A stretch of 43,495 nt of DNA from contig JAZTXR010000109.1 in the NCBI GenBank assembly GCA_045636545.1, forward strand, positions 1-43,495. Direction: 5' to 3'. The notes beneath the pieces are model-generated. The model searched no databases. It saw only the letters and a program-made list of their open reading frames with translations, and was not told the origin of the DNA. This DNA is from HGM04593 sp045636545 (GTDB lineage: Bacteria; Bacteroidota; Bacteroidia; Bacteroidales; Bacteroidaceae). The stretch's first letter is position 1, and each line of letters begins with the position of its first letter. A program made the position numbers and the translations under genes. Shown here one piece after another: positions 7,958 to 14,610 of the stretch.

Positions 7958-9358
7958 TCATTCACTGTCGGCTGCTCCCTCTATCTGCTTGATGGGGTGC
8001 TTGCTGCTCTGTTTGGCACCGAGCCTGTTGAGCTTTGCACAGCTGTTGAGGATGCTCTGTCCGCTTGGGGCAAGTTTCTTGCCGCCATCGTCGTATGCTC
8101 TCTGCGCGTTGGCGATAGCCTTGCCTATGCTTTCATAGCTCTCCATGAACATGCCCACTCTCTCTATTATCTCATTGGCAAGCTCGTACACCTTCTTGTG
8201 GTTCTCGGTCTGCGCAATGTGTGTCCAGGTGAGGTTGACCATCCGCAGTGCCGCAAAGAGGGTCTGCTCGTCGGCAATGAACACGTTCATCTCCATGGCC
8301 TTGCGCCACAGGTCGGGCTGCGTGTTAAGTGCTGTCCACAGGGCGCCTGTGTGTGGGACGAACATAATAACGTAGTCCATCCTCACCTTGGGTGCCTTTA
8401 TGTAGGACGAGTAGTCCTTCTTCGACAACTCCTTCACGTGCTTCTGTATGCTCTCTATGTGTGCTTTCAGGTGTCTTTGGCGTTCATCTTCGGTCTCGGC
8501 ATTCACATAGTCCATGAATGCGGTGAGCGAAACCTTTGAATCGATTATGATTTCGCGGTTGTTGTCGATGTGCAGGATTACATCGGGGCGCAGGTTGCTG
8601 CCGGTGTCGGTCCTGACCACATTGCCGGCTGCATCGCGTATCGCGGTCTGTGTCTCGTAGTGCACGCCCTGTGTCAGGCCTTGCGAGTCGAGCAGCTCGT
8701 CGAGTACGCGCTCGCCCCAGTCGCCCTGTACCTTGCTCCTGTGCTTGAACACACGCGCAAGCTCGTCGGCGCTCTCCTTGGCTGCAGCGCTGTGCTTCAT
8801 CATGTTCTCAAGGTTTGCCTTCATCTCGCTGCTCAGCTCGGTCTGCTTCAGTGTGCTGTCGCTCATTGTCTGCTTCATCTTCTCGATTGTCTCGCGTAGC
8901 GGGTTCACAATCTGCTCGATGTTGCTGTTGCTCGACTCGGCAAACTCCTTCTGCCGTTGTTTCAGCATCTCGTCGGTGGCACTCTTCACCTGGGCGGTGA
9001 TTTTTGCCATCGTCTCGTCAAAAAGCAGCTGCTGCGCCTTTGTGGCCTCGCAGTGTCTCTTCTCCTGTGCGGCCATAGCATCGGTACACTGCTTCTCGGC
9101 ATCACTCTTTGCCTGGGCAATGCGCTTCTCGTACTCGGCCTTTATGTTCTCAATCTGCTCCTTTGCTTCGGTCTTTGCATCGGCCAACTGCTTCTGGAGG
9201 TTCAAAGCCGACTGTCCGGCATTGGCTTTTTCGTTCTCGAGCTGCCACTGCAGCTTGTCGATAGTGCCCTGCAGTCCCTTGCTCTTGCCGCGTGCGGCAA
9301 GAATGCCGATGAACACTCCCAATGCCACTCCAATAATTGTTGCAAAAATTATTTCCAT
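7958..9358 (-). CDS. rmuC: RmuC family DNA recombination protein
   Basis: 466 residues. An N-terminal membrane helix (about residues 2-24, IFATIIGVALGVFIGIL) is followed by a long charged coiled coil rich in Ala, Gln, Glu and Lys (about 25-210). Next is the RmuC core starting GDWGERVLDELLDSQGL, with the nuclease-like signature RPDVILH...IIIDSKVS (PD-(D/E)xK type). RmuC limits inversions at short inverted repeats in E. coli; its exact biochemical activity is not settled. The length is normal and no domain is missing. It lies 27 nt after the AlkD-like gene on the same strand, with the alkyltransferase gene before that, giving a DNA-repair cluster. No separate promoter was found in the 27-nt gap. 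Confidence 0.93.
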   Translation of the reverse strand: MEIIFATIIGVALGVFIGILAARGKSKGLQGTIDKLQWQLENEKANAGQSALNLQKQLADAKTEAKEQIENIKAEYEKRIAQAKSDAEKQCTDAMAAQEKRHCEATKAQQLLFDETMAKITAQVKSATDEMLKQRQKEFAESSNSNIEQIVNPLRETIEKMKQTMSDSTLKQTELSSEMKANLENMMKHSAAAKESADELARVFKHRSKVQGDWGERVLDELLDSQGLTQGVHYETQTAIRDAAGNVVRTDTGSNLRPDVILHIDNNREIIIDSKVSLTAFMDYVNAETEDERQRHLKAHIESIQKHVKELSKKDYSSYIKAPKVRMDYVIMFVPHTGALWTALNTQPDLWRKAMEMNVFIADEQTLFAALRMVNLTWTHIAQTENHKKVYELANEIIERVGMFMESYESIGKAIANAQRAYDDGGKKLAPSGQSILNSCAKLNRLGAKQSSKHPIKQIEGAADSE

Positions 9359-9385
9359 ATTCTGTTTTTCCTCTCTTTTATTCGG

Positions 9386-10198
9386 TTACAATGCTTCTGT
9401 CATGCGGGTGCGCAGCGATTCGCGTGCCTTGCGCGTGTAGAGCTTTATTACATCGGCCGGCAGGCTTGACGAACGTACATACTCCCTTGTCCGTTCGGGA
9501 AATTTTGCCAAAGCCGTCGCAAGCAACCATGCCACTCCCATACGCACATAGTATGGCTCGGCGCCCTGCACTGTACCTTCTTGGGCTCTTTGGGGCTTGC
9601 CTTTCTCTGTCCTGTATTTTGATGTTATGCTGTTGAAATCAAGCATTTCCAGCTGTTCAAACACACGCCCCAACCACTCCTCTTTGAGAAAGTAGGTCAT
9701 TGCCGTTACAATGGCAAAACGTACCTCGAACTCTTGCCTGGAACGGAAATATGGTAGCAGGAATGTCCATAGTCGCTCTTTGTCACTCTTTTCCATCCAT
9801 TTGGCATTGGCGCAATATGCATCGCACACAGCCCAGTTGTCGAGTACGGGCACATAATGTCCAAGCATTTTCAGACGTTCTTCCAAAGTACACTTTTCAA
9901 GGTTTATGAGGAACCCCCAGATTACGGTCTCCTCGTAGCAGAGACTGTCACTGGCCGCCATCTCAAAGCAATGGATAATCTCCTTGCCGTTGCCGCACCT
10001 CTTGCGGCTTTTGTCGGGAAGTTCAATCTCGCAGCCCTCGCGCCACAGTCGCTTGGCGGTTTGTTTCATCTCGGGGGTGTGAAGCCCAAGCACACGCCTG
10101 AAGGGCAGTGCGTTTATCACGCGCAAGTGCCCGTCGCGGTATCGTGCTTCGCTCCTGAATCGCTCGCACACCAATGGCTGTAAAAGGTGTTCTGTCAT
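9386..10198 (-). CDS. DNA alkylation repair protein, AlkD-like HEAT-repeat glycosylase
   Basis: A 270-residue all-helical protein of the AlkD/AlkC HEAT-like superfamily. Family features include LPFRRVLGLHTPEMKQTAK near the N-terminus, an aromatic ETVIWGFLI segment (about 90-100), and DNWAVCDAYC, which matches the DNWDxCD motif whose Asp supports excision of N3- and N7-alkylpurines. WLLATALAKFPE, near the C-terminus, is the matching last repeat. It should remove cationic alkylated bases from DNA without base flipping, as known for AlkD. The start ATG lies 14 nt after the stop of the MGMT gene, so the two are almost certainly one transcript: two independent routes for alkylation damage side by side. 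The substrate range is inferred from the family. Confidence 0.85.
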   Translation of the reverse strand: MTEHLLQPLVCERFRSEARYRDGHLRVINALPFRRVLGLHTPEMKQTAKRLWREGCEIELPDKSRKRCGNGKEIIHCFEMAASDSLCYEETVIWGFLINLEKCTLEERLKMLGHYVPVLDNWAVCDAYCANAKWMEKSDKERLWTFLLPYFRSRQEFEVRFAIVTAMTYFLKEEWLGRVFEQLEMLDFNSITSKYRTEKGKPQRAQEGTVQGAEPYYVRMGVAWLLATALAKFPERTREYVRSSSLPADVIKLYTRKARESLRTRMTEAL

Positions 10199-10212
10199 GT
10201 TCGCCCCTGTGT

Positions 10213-10530
10213 CTATATTCGGTTATTGCCGCTTTTTCGCTCTTCTTCAATCAGCTTGCGCTTGCGCCCAATCATCTCCCCGTCTCGCTTGCCAAAGTAT
10301 CCGCCTATCGAGCCACCTGTGGCTACCACACGGTGGCACGGCACCTCGGGCGCAAACGGGTTACGCTTCAGTGCCTGCCCCACTGCCTGTGCGCTGCGGC
10401 ACCCAATGCGCCGCGCCAGTTCGCCGTATGTGATGGTGACTCCAGCGGGAATGTTCAGCAACTCCATGTACACCCGCCTTTGGAACGGGCTTATTTCTGT
10501 GGATAGCTCCAATCGTTTGCGTATATCCAT
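10213..10530 (-). CDS. Methylated-DNA--protein-cysteine methyltransferase (Ogt/MGMT type)
   Basis: A 105-residue protein holding only the DNA-binding/active-site domain. An HTH segment (YGELARRIGCRSAQAVGQAL) precedes the suicide-cysteine motif PCHRVV (C65), then GGSIGGYFGKRDGE and a KRKLIEEE tail. The Cys is present, so it is not an alkyltransferase-like (Atl, Trp) protein. No Ada N-terminal domain is present. A longer reading from ATG 10578 is possible in frame, but that codon lies inside a perfect promoter (10548-10578) and the extra 16 residues match nothing in the family. MDIRKRLEL at 10530 is therefore the start. It would transfer O6-alkyl groups from guanine to itself, and is probably first gene of an operon with the AlkD-like gene and rmuC. 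Confidence 0.9.
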   Translation of the reverse strand: MDIRKRLELSTEISPFQRRVYMELLNIPAGVTITYGELARRIGCRSAQAVGQALKRNPFAPEVPCHRVVATGGSIGGYFGKRDGEMIGRKRKLIEEERKSGNNRI

Positions 10531-10547
10531 AATTTGTTTCTCTTGTG

Positions 10548-10578
10548 TAAAAATAGTGCAAATTGCGCGGTGTGTCAA
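10548..10578 (-). promoter_or_regulatory. Promoter of the alkylation-repair cluster
   Basis: The minus strand has TTG at 10576-10578, a 20-nt spacer, and TATTTTTA at 10548-10555 (7 of 8 to TAnnTTTG). The predicted transcript starts about 10 nt upstream of ATG 10530. This fixes the alkyltransferase start. The rest of the gap to 10723 is AT-rich; for the plus-strand gene at 10724 only a weak -7-like TTTCTTTG was seen. Confidence 0.65.
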
Positions 10579-10723
10579 TTATAAAGCACTTAAAAATAGA
10601 TTTTTTATCGATAAAATGTCATCTTGAACGTGGCGAAATATCTTAAATGCCAAGCATTGTAACCCACAAAAGTTATTTTATTCCCCAAAAAATGTTTTTC
10701 TTTGCAGCAAAGAAACAACTACT

Positions 10724-11362
10724 ATGGCAACCCTTGAAAGAGCAATAGAGATAGCTGCCCAGGCACATTGCGGGCAGCTGGACAAGGCAGGCAACGATTA
10801 TATAGGTCACCCCTTGCGTGTCATGGCAATGGGGCAGACCGTGGAGGAGAAGATTCTGGGTGTGCTGCACGATGTGGTGGAGGATAGCGCCTGGACATTT
10901 GAACAACTTGCAGCCGAAGGCTTCTCGACCCGGATTATCGAGGCGCTGCGTTGCCTGACAAAACTCTCACCCACAGAGCCATACGACAAGTTCATAGCGC
11001 GCATAAAACATAATCCTTTGGCTGTGGCAGTGAAGCTCAATGACCTGACCGACAATATGGATATCCGCCGTCTGCCCTATCTGTCGGACAAGGATGTGAA
11101 GCGGCTCAAGAAATACCTCAAGGCATACAAACAGCTCACCGGCACCCCTACATATTCGGTCTATGCCTGTCGTCAGGAGTACCCCAATGCATACAACCCT
11201 TGGAGCGACGAAGATGATAAATCGCTTGCAGGGATGTGCTGTCATGGCGCAACCATTGAGGAACTTGCAGCGCACTTCGGGCGCAAACCCGGCGGCATCA
11301 AGTCACGCATAAAGAAACTGGGTCTCGAGAAAACATACGGAACTGGGGAAAGTGAAAACTGA
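10724..11362 (+). CDS. HD-domain (p)ppGpp hydrolase-like protein with C-terminal Myb/HTH-like domain
   Basis: 212 residues. Residues 1-145 look like a SpoT/MESH1-type HD hydrolase: AAQAHCGQLDKAGNDYIGHPLRV, then the metal site LHDVVEDS (H49, D50, E53) and KLNDLTDNMD (D107, N111), where SpoT has KLADRxHNM. These residues predict Mn-dependent removal of the 3'-pyrophosphate of ppGpp or a related nucleotide. There is no synthetase domain. Residues 158-201 (NPWSDEDDKSLAGM...LAAHFGRKPGGIKSRIKKLGL) form a tri-helical Myb/SANT- or sigma4-like module, suggesting nucleic-acid or protein binding. The last codons and stop (ESEN) lie within an interspersed GTGAAAACTGAAAGG repeat, so the extreme C-terminus may be repeat-derived. 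It is monocistronic. The alarmone role is inferred; other HD phosphohydrolase activity is possible. Confidence 0.82.
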   Translation: MATLERAIEIAAQAHCGQLDKAGNDYIGHPLRVMAMGQTVEEKILGVLHDVVEDSAWTFEQLAAEGFSTRIIEALRCLTKLSPTEPYDKFIARIKHNPLAVAVKLNDLTDNMDIRRLPYLSDKDVKRLKKYLKAYKQLTGTPTYSVYACRQEYPNAYNPWSDEDDKSLAGMCCHGATIEELAAHFGRKPGGIKSRIKKLGLEKTYGTGESEN

Positions 11363-11392
11363 AAGGTGAAAACGGAAAACTTGTGCAAGTGA
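11349..11392 (+). repeat. GTGAAAA-rich interspersed repeat at the 3' end of the HD gene
   Basis: The segment AAGTGAAAACTGAAAGGTG and following bases to CTTGTGCAAG resemble 38248-38280 (AACTGAAAAGTGAAAGGTG ... CTTGTGCAAG) and part of 14526-14603. It contains the stop codon of the HD gene. From here to 11473 I see nothing else recognisable. Confidence 0.6.
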
Positions 11393-11473
11393 AGCGGGAC
11401 TTGACACGCTGTGCTGTTTATAGAAGAATATCGAATAAGGCACTTTGAGGGTGAATTTCTTGGACATAATCAG

Positions 11474-11600
11474 ATGCTCAAACAAATTTGGCATTTCACT
11501 CGCTTGTACTATCTTTATGAAAAGATTTCATGAACATAGGCTACGCTCGTTGTAAAATGCTCAAACAAGTTTGGCATTTCACTCGCTTGTACTATCTTTG
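11474..11600 (+). repeat. Two direct 44-bp copies of a promoter-bearing intergenic repeat
   Basis: Copies at 11474-11517 and 11557-11600 differ at only 2 of 44 bases and are 83 bp apart. Each holds TTTGGCATTTCACTCGCTTG followed by TACTATCTTT. The second copy is preceded by GGCTACGCTCGTTGTAA, a flank shared with related copies at 16316-16390 (plus strand) and 38271-38325 (minus strand). Confidence 0.85.
11571..11600 (+). promoter_or_regulatory. Promoter of menA, inside the second repeat copy
   Basis: TTG at 11571-11573, a 19-nt spacer and TATCTTTG at 11593-11600 are an exact Bacteroidetes promoter match. The first repeat copy has the same layout (TTG 11488-11490, TATCTTTA 11510-11517), giving a possible tandem weaker promoter. 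Transcription from the second would begin about 20 nt before the ATG at 11629. Confidence 0.75.
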
Positions 11601-11628
11601 TTGTCTAAAATTTGCAAAACAGATATTT

Positions 11629-12528
11629 ATGGAAAATAAGAAGAAACACAGTTTCAAAGCATGGGTGTTGGCTACACGTCCATGGTCTTTCCCGGCATCG
11701 GCGATGCCGGTATTGGTTACATTGGTTTATCTTGGTTGGTGTGGCTATGCCATTGACTGGCTGGCGGGTGTTTGGGCGTTGCTCAACATTGTAATATTCC
11801 ACGCAGCGGCCAATACCTGGAGTGACTATTTCGACTACAAGCGTGGTGTTGACCGCGAGGATGCTATTGGTGGCATGTCGATCGTGAGCGGTGAATTCCG
11901 GGCTGTTGAGATTAAGAGGCTTGCGTGGTGTCTGCTCTCTGTTGCTGTTGTGGCGGGCGTGGTGCTGATGTTGCACGCGGGCTTGCCGGTGCTCTATTTT
12001 GGCCTTGCGGGCTGTGCGCTCATTCTGCTATATCCCTGGCTCAAGTATCACGCTTTGGGCGATTTGGATATATTCTTCACATACTCGGTGTTGCCGATTC
12101 TTGGAACATCTTATGTCGTTACAGGCGATTTACGCACGGAGTCTATTTGGCTGATGTTGCCAATAGGCTTGATTACCGTTGGTATTCTGCACGTGAACAA
12201 TGCACGTGACATTGAGCAGGACAGTCGTGCGGGCATCAAGACTTTTGCAATGCTCATTGGCAAGAAGGCTTCGGTTTATGTCTATCTGGCCGAGTTGCTG
12301 TTGCCGTTTGTATGTATTCTTGTAGCTGCCATCTGCGGTGCAATGCCGTGGTGGGCGTTGGTGGTTGTAATTGCCCTGAAACCGGCGATTGACAACTGCC
12401 GCGCTATGCTTAAACTCCCTACAGAGGGTATGAAGGCGCTCATTGGCATTGATGAAAAGACAGCGCAGCTGCAGCTGATGTTCAGTCTGTTGCTCTCAAT
12501 ATCATTCATTGTTGCAGCAATATTATGA
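11629..12528 (+). CDS. menA: 1,4-dihydroxy-2-naphthoate polyprenyltransferase
   Basis: A 299-residue UbiA-family membrane enzyme with about eight hydrophobic segments. It has both Asp-rich prenyl-diphosphate/Mg sites: NTWSDYFDYKRGVD (residues 62-75) and NNARDIEQDSRAGIKT. The N-terminal WVLATRPWSFPASAMPVL is typical of MenA. It attaches the isoprenoid tail to DHNA in menaquinone synthesis at the inner membrane. An in-frame extension to ATG 11530 runs through the repeat and promoter, so the start is ATG 11629 (MENKKKHSF). Its stop overlaps the next ATG by 4 bp (ATGA at 12525), indicating translational coupling to the CPBP gene. The remaining men genes are not in the window. Confidence 0.93.
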   Translation: MENKKKHSFKAWVLATRPWSFPASAMPVLVTLVYLGWCGYAIDWLAGVWALLNIVIFHAAANTWSDYFDYKRGVDREDAIGGMSIVSGEFRAVEIKRLAWCLLSVAVVAGVVLMLHAGLPVLYFGLAGCALILLYPWLKYHALGDLDIFFTYSVLPILGTSYVVTGDLRTESIWLMLPIGLITVGILHVNNARDIEQDSRAGIKTFAMLIGKKASVYVYLAELLLPFVCILVAAICGAMPWWALVVVIALKPAIDNCRAMLKLPTEGMKALIGIDEKTAQLQLMFSLLLSISFIVAAIL

Positions 12529-13145
12529 TGCGTCGCCTATCGTTTACAATAATACTAGCGGCTGTACTGTGGACTGTGATGTTCAGCCCATGGACTGCAC
12601 CGCATGTGAATTTCTGGTGGATGATGACAGGTTCGGCCTGCATGCTCTCGCTTCTTGCAACGCTGTTTGCTCCGGGGTGGTGGAAGAGGGTGCACTTTAC
12701 TCCCGCAAATATTCTGTGGGGTGTTGTCATTGCCGTTGCTTTGTGGGGCGTGTTCTGGGTAGGTGACAAACTCTCGCAGCTGATGTTCGACTTTGCCCGC
12801 CCGCAGGTCGATACCATCTATGGCATGAAGGACGGTCAGTCGCCGTGGTTGCTCACTGCGTTGATGCTGTTCCTCATTGGCCCTGCCGAGGAAATCTTTT
12901 GGCGCGGATATGTGCAGGAGAACCTTTCAAAAAAGTGGAATGCCAATGTGGGCTTTGTTGTAACAACGCTCATCTATGCGCTTGTGCATGCGGGCTCATT
13001 CAACTTCATGCTCATTATGGCGGCTCTTGTAGCCGGCGCTGTGTGGGGGCTGCTCTATCGTCTGTTCCCAAAATACTTTGCGGCAATAATCATTTCGCAT
13101 GCGTTGTGGGATGTGGCGGTGTTTATATGGTTCCCTATTATGTAA
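12525..13145 (+). CDS. CPBP family intramembrane metalloprotease
   Basis: A 206-residue multi-pass membrane protein with the three CPBP (ABI/Rce1-like) motifs: AEEIFWRGYVQ (EExxxR), ALVHAGSFNF (His of motif 2) and SHALWDVAVF (motif 3, HxxxD/N). These bind the catalytic water or metal in Rce1-type glutamic proteases. The natural substrate is unknown; bacterial members act in immunity to bacteriocins or in membrane protein processing. The start overlaps the menA stop by 4 bp; a second ATG follows directly at 12528. Only 6 nt separate its stop from the preferred radA start, so menA, this gene and radA look like one operon. Confidence 0.88.
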   Translation: MMRRLSFTIILAAVLWTVMFSPWTAPHVNFWWMMTGSACMLSLLATLFAPGWWKRVHFTPANILWGVVIAVALWGVFWVGDKLSQLMFDFARPQVDTIYGMKDGQSPWLLTALMLFLIGPAEEIFWRGYVQENLSKKWNANVGFVVTTLIYALVHAGSFNFMLIMAALVAGAVWGLLYRLFPKYFAAIIISHALWDVAVFIWFPIM

Positions 13146-13151
13146 TTGAAT

Positions 13152-14519
13152 ATGGCAAAGGAAAAATCGGTTTTTCTGTGTAACAGCTGTGGCTACGAAT
13201 CGCCAAAGTGGGCGGGCAAATGCCCTGCCTGCGGTGCGTGGAACAGTTTTGTTGAGAAGGTGGTGAGGAACACACCGGCATCGCGCGCCTCGCTTGCTAC
13301 AGGCGAGAAACCTCAGGTGCGCCCGATGCTCATTGACGATGTGGCAACCGATGCGCTGCCTCGTATTGACATGCGTGACGGCGAGCTTAACCGCGTGCTC
13401 GGCGGTGGCCTTGTGCCCGGTTCGCTTGTGCTGCTTGGCGGCGAGCCTGGCATTGGAAAATCGACACTGGTGCTGCAGACAATCCTTGGCATGCCCGACC
13501 GCAAGGTGCTCTATGTGTCGGGCGAGGAGAGCGTGCAGCAGATAAAACTGCGTGCCGACCGCATTGTGCATGAGCGTGGTAACTGCCACATCGTGTGCGA
13601 GACATCGCTAGAGACAATCTTCGTGCACATAAAGAATGTGCAGCCCGAACTGCTTGTCATTGACTCGATACAGACAATGTGCAGCGAGGCGGTTGATTCA
13701 TCGCCGGGCAGTATGGCGCAGGTGCGCGAGTGTACGGGCATGCTCCTTAAGTTTGCCAAGGAGAACAACGTGCCGGTAATCTTAATCGGTCACATAACAA
13801 AGGACGGTGCAATTGCCGGCCCCAAGATACTTGAGCACATAGTTGATGTGGTAATCCAGTTCGAGGGCGACCAGCACTATCTCTACCGCGTTCTGCGCTC
13901 TATAAAGAACCGCTTTGGCAGCACTGCCGAGCTTGGAATATATGAGATGCGCCGTGAGGGGTTGCGACAGGTAACCAACCCGTCGGAATTGCTGCTCAGT
14001 GAGCGCCACAAAGGAATGAGCGGCGTGGCAATAGCATCGGCAATTGAGGGTGTCAGTCCGTTCCTCATTGAGGCGCAGGCTTTGGTGAGCACGGCCGCAT
14101 ACGGCACGCCGCAGCGTTCGGCGACTGGCTTTGATGGCCGCCGCATGAACATGCTGCTTGCGGTGTTGGAAAAGCGCGTGGGCTTTAAACTGGCGCAGAA
14201 GGATGTCTACCTTAACATAGCCGGTGGCTTGCGCGTGAATGACCCGGCTATTGACCTTTCGGTAATCAGCGCCATCTTGTCGAGCAACATGGATGTTGAG
14301 ATTGAACCAACGATATGCATGGCCGGCGAGGTGGGGCTTTCGGGCGAGATTCGCCCTGTGAACCGCATCGAGCAGCGCATTGCCGAGGCTGCAAAGCTTG
14401 GTTTCAAGCAGATAATAGTTCCGCGCAGCAACCTCAAGGGGCTCGATGTCTCACGCTTCGGCATTGAGGTATTGCCTGCAGGCAAGGTTGAAGAGGCATT
14501 TCGCTTGGTGTTTGGATGA
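13152..14519 (+). CDS. radA: DNA repair protein RadA
   Basis: 455 residues. An N-terminal C4 zinc finger (CNSCGYESPKWAGKCPACGAW) is followed by a RecA-like ATPase with Walker A GGEPGIGKST, a Walker B LLVIDSIQT and the RadA signature KNRFGS. The C-terminus is Lon-protease-like (about 275-455: EGVSPFLIEAQALVS, GGLRVNDPAIDLSVISAILSS, GEVGLSGEIRPVNRIEQRI). RadA drives branch migration of recombination intermediates as a DnaB-like helicase. An upstream in-frame TTG at 13146 is possible, but ATG 13152 (MAKEKSVFLC) matches the family start. It is the third gene after menA and the CPBP gene. Confidence 0.96.
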   Translation: MAKEKSVFLCNSCGYESPKWAGKCPACGAWNSFVEKVVRNTPASRASLATGEKPQVRPMLIDDVATDALPRIDMRDGELNRVLGGGLVPGSLVLLGGEPGIGKSTLVLQTILGMPDRKVLYVSGEESVQQIKLRADRIVHERGNCHIVCETSLETIFVHIKNVQPELLVIDSIQTMCSEAVDSSPGSMAQVRECTGMLLKFAKENNVPVILIGHITKDGAIAGPKILEHIVDVVIQFEGDQHYLYRVLRSIKNRFGSTAELGIYEMRREGLRQVTNPSELLLSERHKGMSGVAIASAIEGVSPFLIEAQALVSTAAYGTPQRSATGFDGRRMNMLLAVLEKRVGFKLAQKDVYLNIAGGLRVNDPAIDLSVISAILSSNMDVEIEPTICMAGEVGLSGEIRPVNRIEQRIAEAAKLGFKQIIVPRSNLKGLDVSRFGIEVLPAGKVEEAFRLVFG

Positions 14520-14525
14520 CTTTAT

Positions 14526-14603
14526 AGGTGAAAAGTGAAATCTGAAAGGTGAAAACAACTTTCCGCTTTTAGTTTTCCGTTTTCACTTTTAACCTTTCAG
14601 TTT
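14526..14603. repeat. GTGAAAA/TTTTCAC interspersed repeat between radA and the FAD gene
   Basis: The left half carries AAAAGTGAAA and CTGAAAGGT; the right half carries their complements TTTCACTTTT and ACCTTTCAG. The complementary blocks occur in the order A-B-A'-B', so a simple hairpin would use only one pair at a time. Similar GTGAAAA blocks lie at 11349-11392 and 38242-38270. A termination role after radA is possible but unproven. Confidence 0.6.
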
Positions 14604-14610
14604 AATAGAT

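Noticed and set aside
10531..10578. Longer start of the alkyltransferase at ATG 10578
   Set aside because: That ATG lies in the -33 element of the promoter and the added residues are not seen in the family.
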